Shown here piece after piece: positions 26,482 through 35,800 of a stretch of 64,000 bases of DNA. A program made the position numbers and the translations under genes. A model generated the notes under the pieces. It made no database searches, was not told the DNA's origin, and was given only the letters and a program-made list of their open reading frames with translations. Each line of letters begins with the position of its first letter. Within the stretch, counting starts at the first letter, position 1. The DNA is from Geoanaerobacter sp964528055 (GTDB taxonomy: Bacteria > Desulfobacterota > Desulfuromonadia > Geobacterales > DSM-12255): contig CAZGQM010000002.1 of the NCBI GenBank assembly GCA_964528055.1, positions 310,001-374,000 on the forward strand, written 5' to 3'.

Positions 26482-27546
26482 ATGACGAAAAAGCCAAAGG
26501 CGAATGGGCTGGTTCGTGTCCTTCAGCGTCGCGATGCCGAACTGGCGATGATGGTGGAGATCGGCAAGGCTCTGACCTCTACGCTCAACCTCGAAGAGGT
26601 CCTCAACGTGATCATGGACAGGGTCAGCCGCCTTCTTAAGCCGACTGCGTGGTCACTATTGATGGTTGACATAGAGAACGACGATCTGGTCTTTGAGATA
26701 GCCGTTTCGCCAACCGAGAGCTCTCTAAAGGGGACTCGTCTTGCAAAAGGTGTCGGTATTGCCGGCTGGGTCGCCGAGCACGCCGAACCGCTGCTTATCA
26801 CGAATGTGCGCGATGATGAGCGCTTCTGCGATGCAGTAGATCGAGCAGCCTCCTTTACAACACGTTCCATTGTCTGTATCCCGGTGAAGAGCCAGGAGAA
26901 TACTCTGGGAGTGATAGAGCTGGTCAACAGCCTCGATGATGGTAGTTTCAGCGAGGCAGACCTCGCCATACTTACCACCATTGCCGACTTTGCAGCGATT
27001 GCTATCGAAAACGCCAGGGCCCACGAAAAGGTCAATCAGCTTGCAGTCACTGATGAACTGACCGGTCTCTGGAACGCCAGGCGCTTCAATGAACTCCTGG
27101 AGTATGAGGTTGAGCGGGCGAGTCGATATGGTGGCGAACTGGTGCTTATCTTCATCGATCTTGACCATTTCAAGTCTGTGAACGACACCCATGGGCATCT
27201 TGTGGGGAGCCGTCTCCTCTCGGAAGTCGGAAGGTTGTTCGGTCAGAGCATACGAAAGGTCGACAGCGCGGCACGTTTCGGCGGAGATGAGTTCATCCTC
27301 CTCTTCCCAAATACCTCGAAAGATTGGGGTCAAATACTTGCAGAGCGCTTATGCAAGCTTCTGCGCGAAACCTGCTTTCTTGCGGATGACGGCACCCGCC
27401 TGCGAGTGACCGGGAGTTTCGGGGTCGCAGCATTTCCGGCGGACGCTTCAAACGCGACTGAATTGACCCGCATGGCAGATAAATCTATGTACAACGTAAA
27501 AGAGTCCACTCGCGATGGTGTTGCCGTTGCCACCAGTAAGCATTAA
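26482..27546 (+). CDS. GAF-GGDEF diguanylate cyclase
   Basis: The 354-residue soluble protein carries a GAF domain (residues ~15-180; KGVGIAGWVAEHAEPLLITN) and a GGDEF domain with intact active site RFGGDEFILLFPN and LIFIDLDHFKSVNDTHGH. No RXXD inhibitory site is obvious five residues before GGDEF. It should make c-di-GMP in response to a ligand or redox state sensed by GAF. GGGAG precedes the start. It follows pdxA by 22 bases and precedes the transglycosylase by 21, so the three probably share transcription. Confidence 0.9.
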   Translation: MTKKPKANGLVRVLQRRDAELAMMVEIGKALTSTLNLEEVLNVIMDRVSRLLKPTAWSLLMVDIENDDLVFEIAVSPTESSLKGTRLAKGVGIAGWVAEHAEPLLITNVRDDERFCDAVDRAASFTTRSIVCIPVKSQENTLGVIELVNSLDDGSFSEADLAILTTIADFAAIAIENARAHEKVNQLAVTDELTGLWNARRFNELLEYEVERASRYGGELVLIFIDLDHFKSVNDTHGHLVGSRLLSEVGRLFGQSIRKVDSAARFGGDEFILLFPNTSKDWGQILAERLCKLLRETCFLADDGTRLRVTGSFGVAAFPADASNATELTRMADKSMYNVKESTRDGVAVATSKH

Positions 27547-27567
27547 CCTGAGATCTATGAGGAATTT

Positions 27568-28527
27568 GTGCTCCTGAAACGAATTTTGTTAGGGGGGTGT
27601 GTCACCCTGCTGCTGTATTTGGGGTATATAGTGGCATCACTCGCCTTTCTACCGCCGGTATCGGATCTGAAAAACCGAAAGATGAATATGGAGATTCAGG
27701 TCAGGGATTGGCAGGGGAATTACCACCCGCTTACCATCGGGCCGAAGAGTCGCAACTGGGCGCCAACCGGAAGTATCCCATCCGAGATGAAGTGGGCGGT
27801 GATACTTGCAGAGGACTCGAATTTCTACAGGCATGAAGGGATCGATGTGAAGGCGATCAAGAATGCCATCAAGTATGATCTTGAGAAGAAGTCCTTTGCC
27901 CGGGGTGCTTCAACCATAACACAGCAGACGGCAAAGAACCTCTTTCTGTCCCGCGAGAAGACCATATCACGCAAGATCAAAGAGCTCTACCTGGCTCTTC
28001 GGATGGAACAGGAGTTGACCAAGGGGAGAATAGTCGAGCTCTACCTAAATGTTGTAGAGCTGGGACCGATGGTATACGGGATTGGACACGGATCGCGCTA
28101 TTACTTCGGCAAACCGGTCTCTGCCCTTACCCCGCGGGAGTGCGCCTTTCTTGCCTCGATGCTCCCCGGTCCGCGGGTTGCCTATAATCCGTACACAAAC
28201 CTGAACAAGGTTCTTAAGCGATCGGACATGATCCTTGGGCTGCTCAGGAAGAAGGGGGTACTCTCGGAGGAAGAGTACCGTCAGTCGCTGGCCGAGATGC
28301 CGAACATCGTCAGCCTGCAGAGGAAGGTCGACGAAACCCTGAAGAAGGAGATACTGCTCGAGAACCTCAGCAGTGCACGCAGGCCAAAGGTTGAGGAGCT
28401 GATCCCCGAATCGCCGGGTACTGCTGTCGATAAGTCTACGCAGGAAGGAGCGGCGGAAGTTCCTGATGTTAGGTTGCCGGAGGCGAAAGGGGGCGATACT
28501 CAGCCTGCGGCCAAGCCACCTTTATGA
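27568..28527 (+). CDS. mtgA: Monofunctional peptidoglycan glycosyltransferase (GT51)
   Basis: The 319-residue protein (GTG start) has an N-terminal membrane anchor (residues ~5-30) and a GT51 lipid II polymerase domain. Motifs are present in order: AEDSNFYRHEGID with the catalytic Glu, RGASTITQQTAKNLFLS, RKIKELYLALRMEQ, and ELYLNVVELGPMVYGIG. No transpeptidase domain follows; instead there is a ~70-residue variable tail rich in Pro and acidic residues. It is somewhat longer than E. coli MtgA. A terminator overlaps its stop codon. Confidence 0.85.
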   Translation: MLLKRILLGGCVTLLLYLGYIVASLAFLPPVSDLKNRKMNMEIQVRDWQGNYHPLTIGPKSRNWAPTGSIPSEMKWAVILAEDSNFYRHEGIDVKAIKNAIKYDLEKKSFARGASTITQQTAKNLFLSREKTISRKIKELYLALRMEQELTKGRIVELYLNVVELGPMVYGIGHGSRYYFGKPVSALTPRECAFLASMLPGPRVAYNPYTNLNKVLKRSDMILGLLRKKGVLSEEEYRQSLAEMPNIVSLQRKVDETLKKEILLENLSSARRPKVEELIPESPGTAVDKSTQEGAAEVPDVRLPEAKGGDTQPAAKPPL

Positions 28528-28547
28528 GGCAGATCAAGGTGGCTTTT
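28513..28547 (+). terminator. Terminator overlapping the end of mtgA
   Basis: AAGCCACCTT (28513-28522), a 13-base loop, AAGGTGGCTT (28536-28545) then TT. The left arm lies in the last codons of mtgA. The other strand lacks a T-run, so it serves only the plus-strand gene. Confidence 0.7.
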
Positions 28548-28565
28548 CCCCAGAAAACCTCAAAG

Positions 28566-28937
28566 TCACTTTGGCGTGTGGCAGGCACTGCATAATCTTT
28601 CCCTATCTATCCTTAGCAGTTTTGCGACTGTTCCCTTGCCATGTGGTTCGTGACAGGTTATGCAGGTTATTTTGTTCTCCTTGTCCAATGGAAGCGTCAA
28701 ATTTGGAGCCGTTGGGATGACTCCCAGAATATGATCCTTTGTGTTGCCGGGATGGCAGGAAAGACAGAGAGCATTTACAGTTGCTGCTTTCAGCGCTTTT
28801 CCTCTAAGGTGGCAATCAGTGCAGGCGACATGGGAAGTAGCCTCAGCAGTCCTTATGGAAGTAACATGAACCGTCATAAAACTGATCATGGCAATCATAA
28901 GCTTGCAGATCGATGACAGTAAGTGGAATTTGGGCAT
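28566..28937 (-). CDS. Small tetraheme c-type cytochrome
   Basis: The 123-residue protein has a signal peptide (residues ~1-32) and four canonical heme sites: CTDCH, CLSCH, CITCH and CSACH. The pattern (CLSCHPG; CITCHEPHGKG; LCSACHTPK) is that of the doubled-CXXCH domain family. AGGAG lies nine bases before the ATG. It is 17 bases downstream of the 26-heme cytochrome gene on the same strand, so it is probably cotranscribed and may exchange electrons with it in the periplasm. Confidence 0.88.
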   Translation of the reverse strand: MPKFHLLSSICKLMIAMISFMTVHVTSIRTAEATSHVACTDCHLRGKALKAATVNALCLSCHPGNTKDHILGVIPTAPNLTLPLDKENKITCITCHEPHGKGTVAKLLRIDRERLCSACHTPK

Positions 28938-28954
28938 AAGAGTTATCTCCTCTT

Positions 28955-31900
28955 TTATTCACCTGCAGGTTCGAACCAGTTCGATGTTGTTCCCATCATC
29001 CCGCTATGACAGTTGAAGGCACAAGAGGTGGGGAAGTTGCTGAGCGCAGGGCCTGAGCCGATCCTTCCGTACTTGTCGCTGCCGGAGCCATTAAAGCGGG
29101 CGTACTGCATCTCGTCGTAAACCGCACCCCACTGGGTATTTGACCCATGAACATTATGACAGGATATGCAGGAAATAGATGATGAGTACATGTCCCGATA
29201 CTTGTACGACCCCCCCTGCACGTGGAAATAATGAAGATTGCTCGTTCCTGTCCAAAAAGCGTAGTCATCGTATGCTTTTCCCGAACCTTGGCTGTTCCTG
29301 TCCCGGAAATTGGTCATGATGTTGGGAATATTATACGGCGGAGGACCGTCACCATTGATATCATAATTGCCGCCAAGCCTGTACCCCAGAACAGCCTCTT
29401 TCGCAACACGAGGGTAGTTTTGGTGGCAGCTGAAGCACGCCTGATAGGAGCCTTCATCGGCAGTCGTGTACCACCCATCTGACAACAGAGGCATGGCCAT
29501 GCTCTGACTAAGCATACCCACATTCTCCGCCCCATGACCATTAGAGTGACATCCGGTATTTGGATTGCCGTTGCCCAGGCAGGTCAGCCCCTGCTGCTTG
29601 TGTCCGAAAGACTTGCCCCAGTTTGTTCTGATACCTGCGCCTGCCTTATAGGGAGCCACCCCCAGCGATTTCCCGTCGGAGAACGGCGCCATCGTACCAT
29701 TCGCTCCATTGGTATCATGGCAGCTGAGACAGAAGTTTTCGGCTGTTGCTGGATCGGCAGGGTTATACACATATATTGCGCCGGTGTCTGCATCCTTTAA
29801 TCTAACCTTGCCCCCAGGGTGCTGGGAGACCTCGTGGCAGACCAGGCAATCCGCATTGGTTACAGAATGGCTGATGTTGTAGCTGCTGTATGTCACCCGT
29901 ACCGGCAGCCAGTCAAGGTAATTCGTGACACCTGTGCCGGTGAAGTAATTCCTGACCCTTACCATGAAGTTTGCATCACTCAGTTTTGCTGAGTCCCATG
30001 CCGTGCTTGAAGCAAAGTTGAGATACGTGGTGCTTGCGCTGTTTCGCGTAAGAGTTACCGCTTGTTCTGTACTCCAGGTTATCCCGTTGTCCCAGGAAAC
30101 CTGGACGTACAGCCTGGATGTAGAGACGGCAGAGGCCATATAAAATGCCTGTACTCCAACCTCAACGTTGGTGATGACCTGCGAGATCCCGGGGAGAGTT
30201 ATGGTGTAGTGCTGATATACCTGGTTGTCACCGTTAACGGTGGATGTAGCGTAGCTTGCGTCGGATGAGTAGGCATTGGCAGCAGCAACAAATCCGGCAG
30301 GGGTGCCGTCAGCAGTGGCAGAGGCGGCGAATACCGGAGAAGCAGTTTCTGTAATGGTCCTGTAGTTCAGTACATGATGTGATGATTTTTTGAAGTCTCC
30401 AGCGCTACCGGTACCGTCACCATTGCTGTCAACTACCTGTCTGACGCTACCGATCGGTGTCTTGTGGCAGGATACGCAGTCACTGTAGTTAACTGTCACA
30501 GAGCCACCCCATGTAGCTGGCTGGTGGCATCCAAACGTCCCGCTGCAGGACCCTCCATTAGCGTTATAGCTGTAGATGAGAGTTCCTGAGCCGTTACTTA
30601 TGTCGTACTGGTTGTTGAGGTGCGCTGTCAGACCGGTAATCGTGTTTCCGGTCTGTGTTGTTGTCCAGTGACATTTGTTGCACGACATATAACCATGCTT
30701 TGAGTGGCTGTTCGTTTTGGGCAACCCACTGGTATAGGAAGGCGGAGAACCGTGGCAAGCGTCGCAACTAGAGGAGCTGCCCCATATTGCGTTCGAATAA
30801 ACATTTACCCCTGTTGAAACAAAGGTGCCGTCGTTGTGACAACTGTTGGCTGAGCAGGTGCCGCCCGAGGTGGAGAATGTATACGTGAAGGGGGTAGCAG
30901 GAGGTCCGGAGACATTGTACGCCTTGTTGACGTGTAGAGTGGTACTGGTAATCGTCGTTCCGGTAGTTGTAACAGCATAGTGGCAGCGGTTGCAGCTGAA
31001 ACTGGAGTGCTTTGTGTGACTGTTGGCTTTGGGCTGGCCGCTAAGATAATCCGGCGGGTTGCCGTGGCAGGCATTGCAGGCTAAGGATCCGCTTCCCCAG
31101 TTGGTGGTGGTGCTGGGTGGGATGGCGCCTGTTGCTATCGATGTGCCGTTGCTGTGGCAGTATGTGTTTGTGCAGTTCGAATAGCCGTTGCCCGGCACGG
31201 GGCTTCCCTGGTACGCGCTCATGTTTCCGAATGCGGTGTCAATCCTGACATCGATCAAGCCGTTGGCATGCTTTGACGAGGTGCCAGATCCGTGACAGAT
31301 GATATTCCCGTTTATGTTGTACATGCAACTTGTGGTTATGAAGGGATAATCTGTGTATTTGTGGCATACCATGCACCGTACGGTATTGCTCGTAGTGGTG
31401 AAGCCGTAACTGAGATGCTTGGTATGGCTTCCAGTGGCCATCTTGGGGCCAGAGCCGTGACCATTGTGGCCGCCATCCGCACCGTGACAGTTACCGCATA
31501 GAACGGAATTCACATCGCCCCACACCGGATTGTCATATACCGTAGGTTCTCCGATTCCTCCGTCGGGCTGGACATTGGAGTGACAGTAGACATTACGACA
31601 TTCGCCGGCTGTTCCGCCTGGAGCATGGCCATTGGTTGAATAGGTTCCGCCGAAGCTGGAATTCAGAATTACATCAACCTTTTGATTCAGGTGGTTGGAT
31701 GTGTTGCTAATACTCCTGTTGCCGCTCGCCGTTGAGCTGTGGCAAGTGGAGCATGTGTAGACATGCTGTCCATAGTAATCACGACCGACATGCATTGTGT
31801 GAGATCCGCTAGTGATTTCTGCAGCTGTGCCATGGCCATTGCCGTGGCACCCTGTACAGTCTGCAGGGAGCGGTGTGCCCCAGGACGGGAGAGTGTTCGG

Positions 31901-32686
31901 TACAAAGTTGGTTTTGCTGTCCCCCTTACTGTGGCAATAGACATTGTTGCAGCTGCCGAACTGGTTGCTCTGGCTTGGGAGATAATCGTCCAGAGTTCCG
32001 GAATAGGAACCGTTTGCGGATGAGAATGGATTCTGGATGGCAACTATCAGGTTTCTTCCGGAGCTGGTGGCGTGGCTGAATGGACTGGTATCGGTGCGAT
32101 GATCGGTATGGCACCGTGCACAACCTGTCAGGCCGGAATAGTAACGGTCATGTGTGGCGTGGCTGCCTGCAGCTCCTCCTGTGTAATTCGGACTCAGGCC
32201 GTTTGGTGGCGACCCGTGGCATTGCGTGCAGCTTTCAGGAACGGTATATGCCGTTCCGCCCCAGGCTGGGGTCTCGCGTTCGAAATGACAGTTCACATTG
32301 CTGCAACTCCCCAATCTTGGGTTGGTGCGTTGCGGGAAAGCGGTTGATCCGTTTCTGTAGGTGGCGATGAGGGGGGAATTGTTGATGTTCGGGGAGATGT
32401 CAATCAGCGTGTTGCGGTGCCCCTGGCCATATTGCGCCGCTCCCGGATGGCACTTGGAGCAGGTAGAGGGGGTTGCAGCTGGGTCCATGTGAGTACGGTG
32501 GTTTCCCTGGAATCCGCCGGAGGAGATGTTGCGGAAGGGAGAATCAACTGGACGGTAATCGGGAGTGTTTTTGCTGCCATGACATTCGTAGCATTCCATT
32601 GCCAAGGCATTACCAGCTGTAAGCGCGAAAATTAGCGTCAATAGGACGCCAAATAACCAGATGCACATCTTGGTTGCAGTTTCCAT
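28955..32686 (-). CDS. Giant multiheme c-type cytochrome with CX2CH and CX4CH sites (about 26 candidate hemes)
   Basis: The ATG at 32686 follows GGAGGATAT and gives 1243 residues with a signal peptide. I count 17 CX2CH, five CX4CH (CSNVNCH, CNNVYCH, CRNVYCH, CTNTYCH, CSANSCH), one CX5CH (CSGTFGCH), one CX3CH (CAFNCH) and two wide CX9CH. Paired CX4CH...CX2CH units with SHxxH histidines match the Geobacter CxxxxCH/CXXCH domain. A heme-free insert of about 210 residues, beta-rich (YVQVSWDNGITWSTEQAVTL), lies before a C-terminal group with a different CXXCH pattern. It is probably an outer-surface electron carrier. Its N-terminus is nearly identical in pattern to the 32873-36358 gene, so the two are tandem paralogues. 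Confidence 0.9.
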   Translation of the reverse strand: METATKMCIWLFGVLLTLIFALTAGNALAMECYECHGSKNTPDYRPVDSPFRNISSGGFQGNHRTHMDPAATPSTCSKCHPGAAQYGQGHRNTLIDISPNINNSPLIATYRNGSTAFPQRTNPRLGSCSNVNCHFERETPAWGGTAYTVPESCTQCHGSPPNGLSPNYTGGAAGSHATHDRYYSGLTGCARCHTDHRTDTSPFSHATSSGRNLIVAIQNPFSSANGSYSGTLDDYLPSQSNQFGSCNNVYCHSKGDSKTNFVPNTLPSWGTPLPADCTGCHGNGHGTAAEITSGSHTMHVGRDYYGQHVYTCSTCHSSTASGNRSISNTSNHLNQKVDVILNSSFGGTYSTNGHAPGGTAGECRNVYCHSNVQPDGGIGEPTVYDNPVWGDVNSVLCGNCHGADGGHNGHGSGPKMATGSHTKHLSYGFTTTSNTVRCMVCHKYTDYPFITTSCMYNINGNIICHGSGTSSKHANGLIDVRIDTAFGNMSAYQGSPVPGNGYSNCTNTYCHSNGTSIATGAIPPSTTTNWGSGSLACNACHGNPPDYLSGQPKANSHTKHSSFSCNRCHYAVTTTGTTITSTTLHVNKAYNVSGPPATPFTYTFSTSGGTCSANSCHNDGTFVSTGVNVYSNAIWGSSSSCDACHGSPPSYTSGLPKTNSHSKHGYMSCNKCHWTTTQTGNTITGLTAHLNNQYDISNGSGTLIYSYNANGGSCSGTFGCHQPATWGGSVTVNYSDCVSCHKTPIGSVRQVVDSNGDGTGSAGDFKKSSHHVLNYRTITETASPVFAASATADGTPAGFVAAANAYSSDASYATSTVNGDNQVYQHYTITLPGISQVITNVEVGVQAFYMASAVSTSRLYVQVSWDNGITWSTEQAVTLTRNSASTTYLNFASSTAWDSAKLSDANFMVRVRNYFTGTGVTNYLDWLPVRVTYSSYNISHSVTNADCLVCHEVSQHPGGKVRLKDADTGAIYVYNPADPATAENFCLSCHDTNGANGTMAPFSDGKSLGVAPYKAGAGIRTNWGKSFGHKQQGLTCLGNGNPNTGCHSNGHGAENVGMLSQSMAMPLLSDGWYTTADEGSYQACFSCHQNYPRVAKEAVLGYRLGGNYDINGDGPPPYNIPNIMTNFRDRNSQGSGKAYDDYAFWTGTSNLHYFHVQGGSYKYRDMYSSSISCISCHNVHGSNTQWGAVYDEMQYARFNGSGSDKYGRIGSGPALSNFPTSCAFNCHSGMMGTTSNWFEPAGE

Positions 32687-32738
32687 ATATCCTCCATTTC
32701 TGCCGTTCAACACGCTCTATCGATAACAATGCTGCATG

Positions 32739-32777
32739 TTAATTAAATATTAATCTCAACGAAGCAATTATCGTACC
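32739..32777 (-). promoter_or_regulatory. Shared upstream element of the 26-heme cytochrome gene
   Basis: Plus-strand reading: TTAATTAAATATT (32739-32751), 11 bases, AGCAATTATCGTACC (32763-32777). The same two blocks with the same spacing occur before the paralogous gene at 36412-36450, at almost the same distance from the start codon (53 and 54 bases). On the minus strand TTGCTT-N17-AATTAA can be read as -35/-10. Confidence 0.7.
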
Positions 32778-32801
32778 TGAATGGTGTGGTTTTGAATAAA
32801 A

Positions 32802-32823
32802 AAGCCCCTGTAATCAAGGGCTT
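32802..32823 (-). terminator. Terminator after the 23-heme cytochrome gene
   Basis: On the minus strand AAGCCC, a 10-base loop, GGGCTT and TTTTATT follow. It is 49 bases past the stop of the gene that ends at 32873. Confidence 0.75.
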
Positions 32824-32872
32824 ATCTCATTAATGATAGCGTTACAAAAATGACGCTTTGAGCACTCTGAGA

Positions 32873-35800
32873 TCAGTTAAGTGGATCTCCACTGACAATA
32901 ATGTCATCAACCTGCCAGAACGGAATGGTCTGTCCCTGAGGATTCTGAAATCGGAAACGGAGCATTACGTTTGACTGGCCTTTCGCAAATCTTGAGATGT
33001 TCACGGTTTCGTTTTTGTAGTAGCGATAGGTTGCGGTCCGTTTCCAGACGTTTGTCCATGGCCCGGCAGCGCCATTGCTGCTGACATCAACGTCGGCGGT
33101 TATCTGGTACCCATATGCGGCAAATGAGGTTTTGAAGTTCAATTCTACTGACTGATAACCGGAGAGATTCAGGGCAGGAGAACGTAATTCACCGTCGAGG
33201 ATGGGGGTGTACCACTGGTTCTGGGCGGTAATATATGCGGTTGATCCATAGGTGCCGCATTCATTCAGGTCTGTGCCGGTATGCAATACCCAGTCGTTGC
33301 TTCCAGCGGCATGTACCCGCGTCCATCCGGCGGGGAGTTGCGAGTAATTCGGTACTGCGAACTGCTCGGTCATGACTGCCCGGAATAGTGCCGATTTTGC
33401 CGTGGTGAAGCTCCAGGTGTAAGAATGGGGGAGAGGTTTGCCGCTGATGTTTTTCACTCCGGTGCTTAGAGTTGCCGTGTAGATGTTGAAATAAACAAGC
33501 GGAGAGTTCGGAACAAAGGTGGCGGTCCTGGTTGCCTGGTCGTAGTTGACAGTGCCTGATGCCCCGTTATCAAGCTGGAATGTTGAGATATTTATAGTTG
33601 CCGGATCCATATCTTCACTGAAAACCACTGAAGGAATAGCTGTTATCGGCAAATTGCTACTGTTGTTTGCAGGCGCAAATGAAACAGGTTCTTGGGCAAA
33701 TTTACCCCAGTTGGCGTTCTTTAACTCTTGTGCATGGCAAGATACATTGGAGCAGGTGCTCCCTCGGGTATTGAATGTATAGGTGAACATGGGGGGGCCT
33801 TCATTTCCCAGATCATACTGCTGGTTCAGATGAGTTTCGTTTGCGGAGATAGTGATTCCGTCAGTAGTCGTGGGAAAGTGACAGACATTGCATGAATAGT
33901 TGCTATGGACAGCATGGCTGTTGGGTTTGATCGAATTGTCCTGATATGAGGGGGGGTAGTCATGGCAACTGACACAGGTAAAGTTTCCAGCACTTCCCCA
34001 TCTTGGGGAGGAGGCGGAGCCGAATATTAACCCGGTGGTTATCCATGTCCCGTTGTTGTGGCAGATGCCGCTTTTGCAGGAGCCGGGAGCCGAGCCCACT
34101 CGGCGGGAGACGCTCGCCAGTCCGGCATATGTCCCTCCGTGGCGCAATGAGACATCGACATAACCGTTCACATGCTTGCTGAAAGAGCTACCGCTTGAAG
34201 GTATTGCTGTGCGACTGTCGCTGACGGAGGAGTTGTGGCAGAAGGAGCAGTTGTAGCGTATATGCTTCTGGTGGGAACCTGTGGCTAATTGAACTGCTGA
34301 CTGACGGTCACTGCCATGGCACCCGCTGCAGTCGCTGGGCAGGCTGCTCCCCCATGCCGGTGACGGAACATTGGGAGCGGGATATGGTTCGGTAAAGCTT
34401 GTTCCCTGGCTGTGGCAGTAAACCGATGAACAACCTCCGTAAGGTGTGCGCGGCACTGAATCGCCAAGATATGTGGCATTGGCACCGGCAAGGGGAGTTC
34501 TTTTGTCGAACGCGACATTGATAACGCCATCCGCATGCTCGGGATCATTGAAACGGTTATTGGTGGTGAATCTACCCACATGACACTCGTCGCATGATCC
34601 GAATTTTGTAGTTGAGAAATGGTTTGTGGCATGGCACTGCATGCAGTAACTCCCCTGTTCGAACCTGAGGTGCTTGCCGTGGCTTCCGGTTGTAATCGCT
34701 GGAATCCACGAATGATAACGTGCGCCATGGCACCGGCCGCACCAGTTTTTGGGAGATGTATAGTTACCCCATAAAGGGGTAGAGTAGACCGGCGGCAGTG
34801 TGGGGTCATTAATCCCCTGGGCTGAACTGTGGCAGTAGGTGTTAGAGCAGCTTCCACCCCCCTTGCTGAAAGTATAGGTAAGTGTTTCTCCGGGCGGGGC
34901 AGAGATGTCATAGGATCGGTTTACATGTGTTGCAGTGCTGCTGATTGTAATGTTGTCACTGGTTGTGCCGTAGTGGCATCGTTTACAGGATAACCCTTTG
35001 CCGCTGGTATGGAGAGTGTGGGAGTTGGCCTTTGGACTCCCTGTTTGATAACTGGGCGGATATCCATGACATGATGTGCATGACAGGCTGCTTGAGCCCC
35101 ACTGTATTGCAGGGCTAGGGGTGAGCAGATCGGTTGAAGCAGCTGTGCCGTCGCTGTGGCAGTAGATGTTTGAGCATGACCCGTAAGGTGTCCCCGGCAC
35201 TGTATCTCCCGAATAGCTGCCGCTCCCCTCGCTGAAAAGCGAATTGCCGGGATTGAAGCTGATGGTAATGTTCCGGTCAATGTGGTTCAGAAACGGAGGC
35301 CCATGAAAAAATAGGCTGTGACAGCTGTAGCAGCCTGTATCGCCGGTGTTGGTGAAGTTGTAATGGCATGCCTGGCAGTTGCCGCTCTCGTTGAAACGGT
35401 ACGTGATATGTTTTGCATGGCTGCCGGTTTCAAGCGGTTTCCATCGTGCCTGCAGTGCAGGCACAGATGCATCCTCAGGGTGGCCAAAACCGACACCGTG
35501 GCACCCTTTTGTGCCTCCACAGATGGCATCAGAAAAGGTTTCTCCCCAGGTCGGCGCATAGAGTGTTGCAGGTGCCTGGGTCGGGTCTGTCACTCCCTGA
35601 ACGGTGCTGTGACAGTATACCGTTTTACAGCTGCCGAACGTATTGACCTGGCTTGGAAGAAAATCCCTTGTGTTGCCGGAATAGAGGGCGTAAGGACCAA
35701 AATACGGACTTGCCGATTTCACCTGAATTCCGCGGTTAGCGGCACTGGAAGCGTGACTGAAAGGTGAAGGCTCAGAGATATGATCTGAGTGGCAAAGCAT

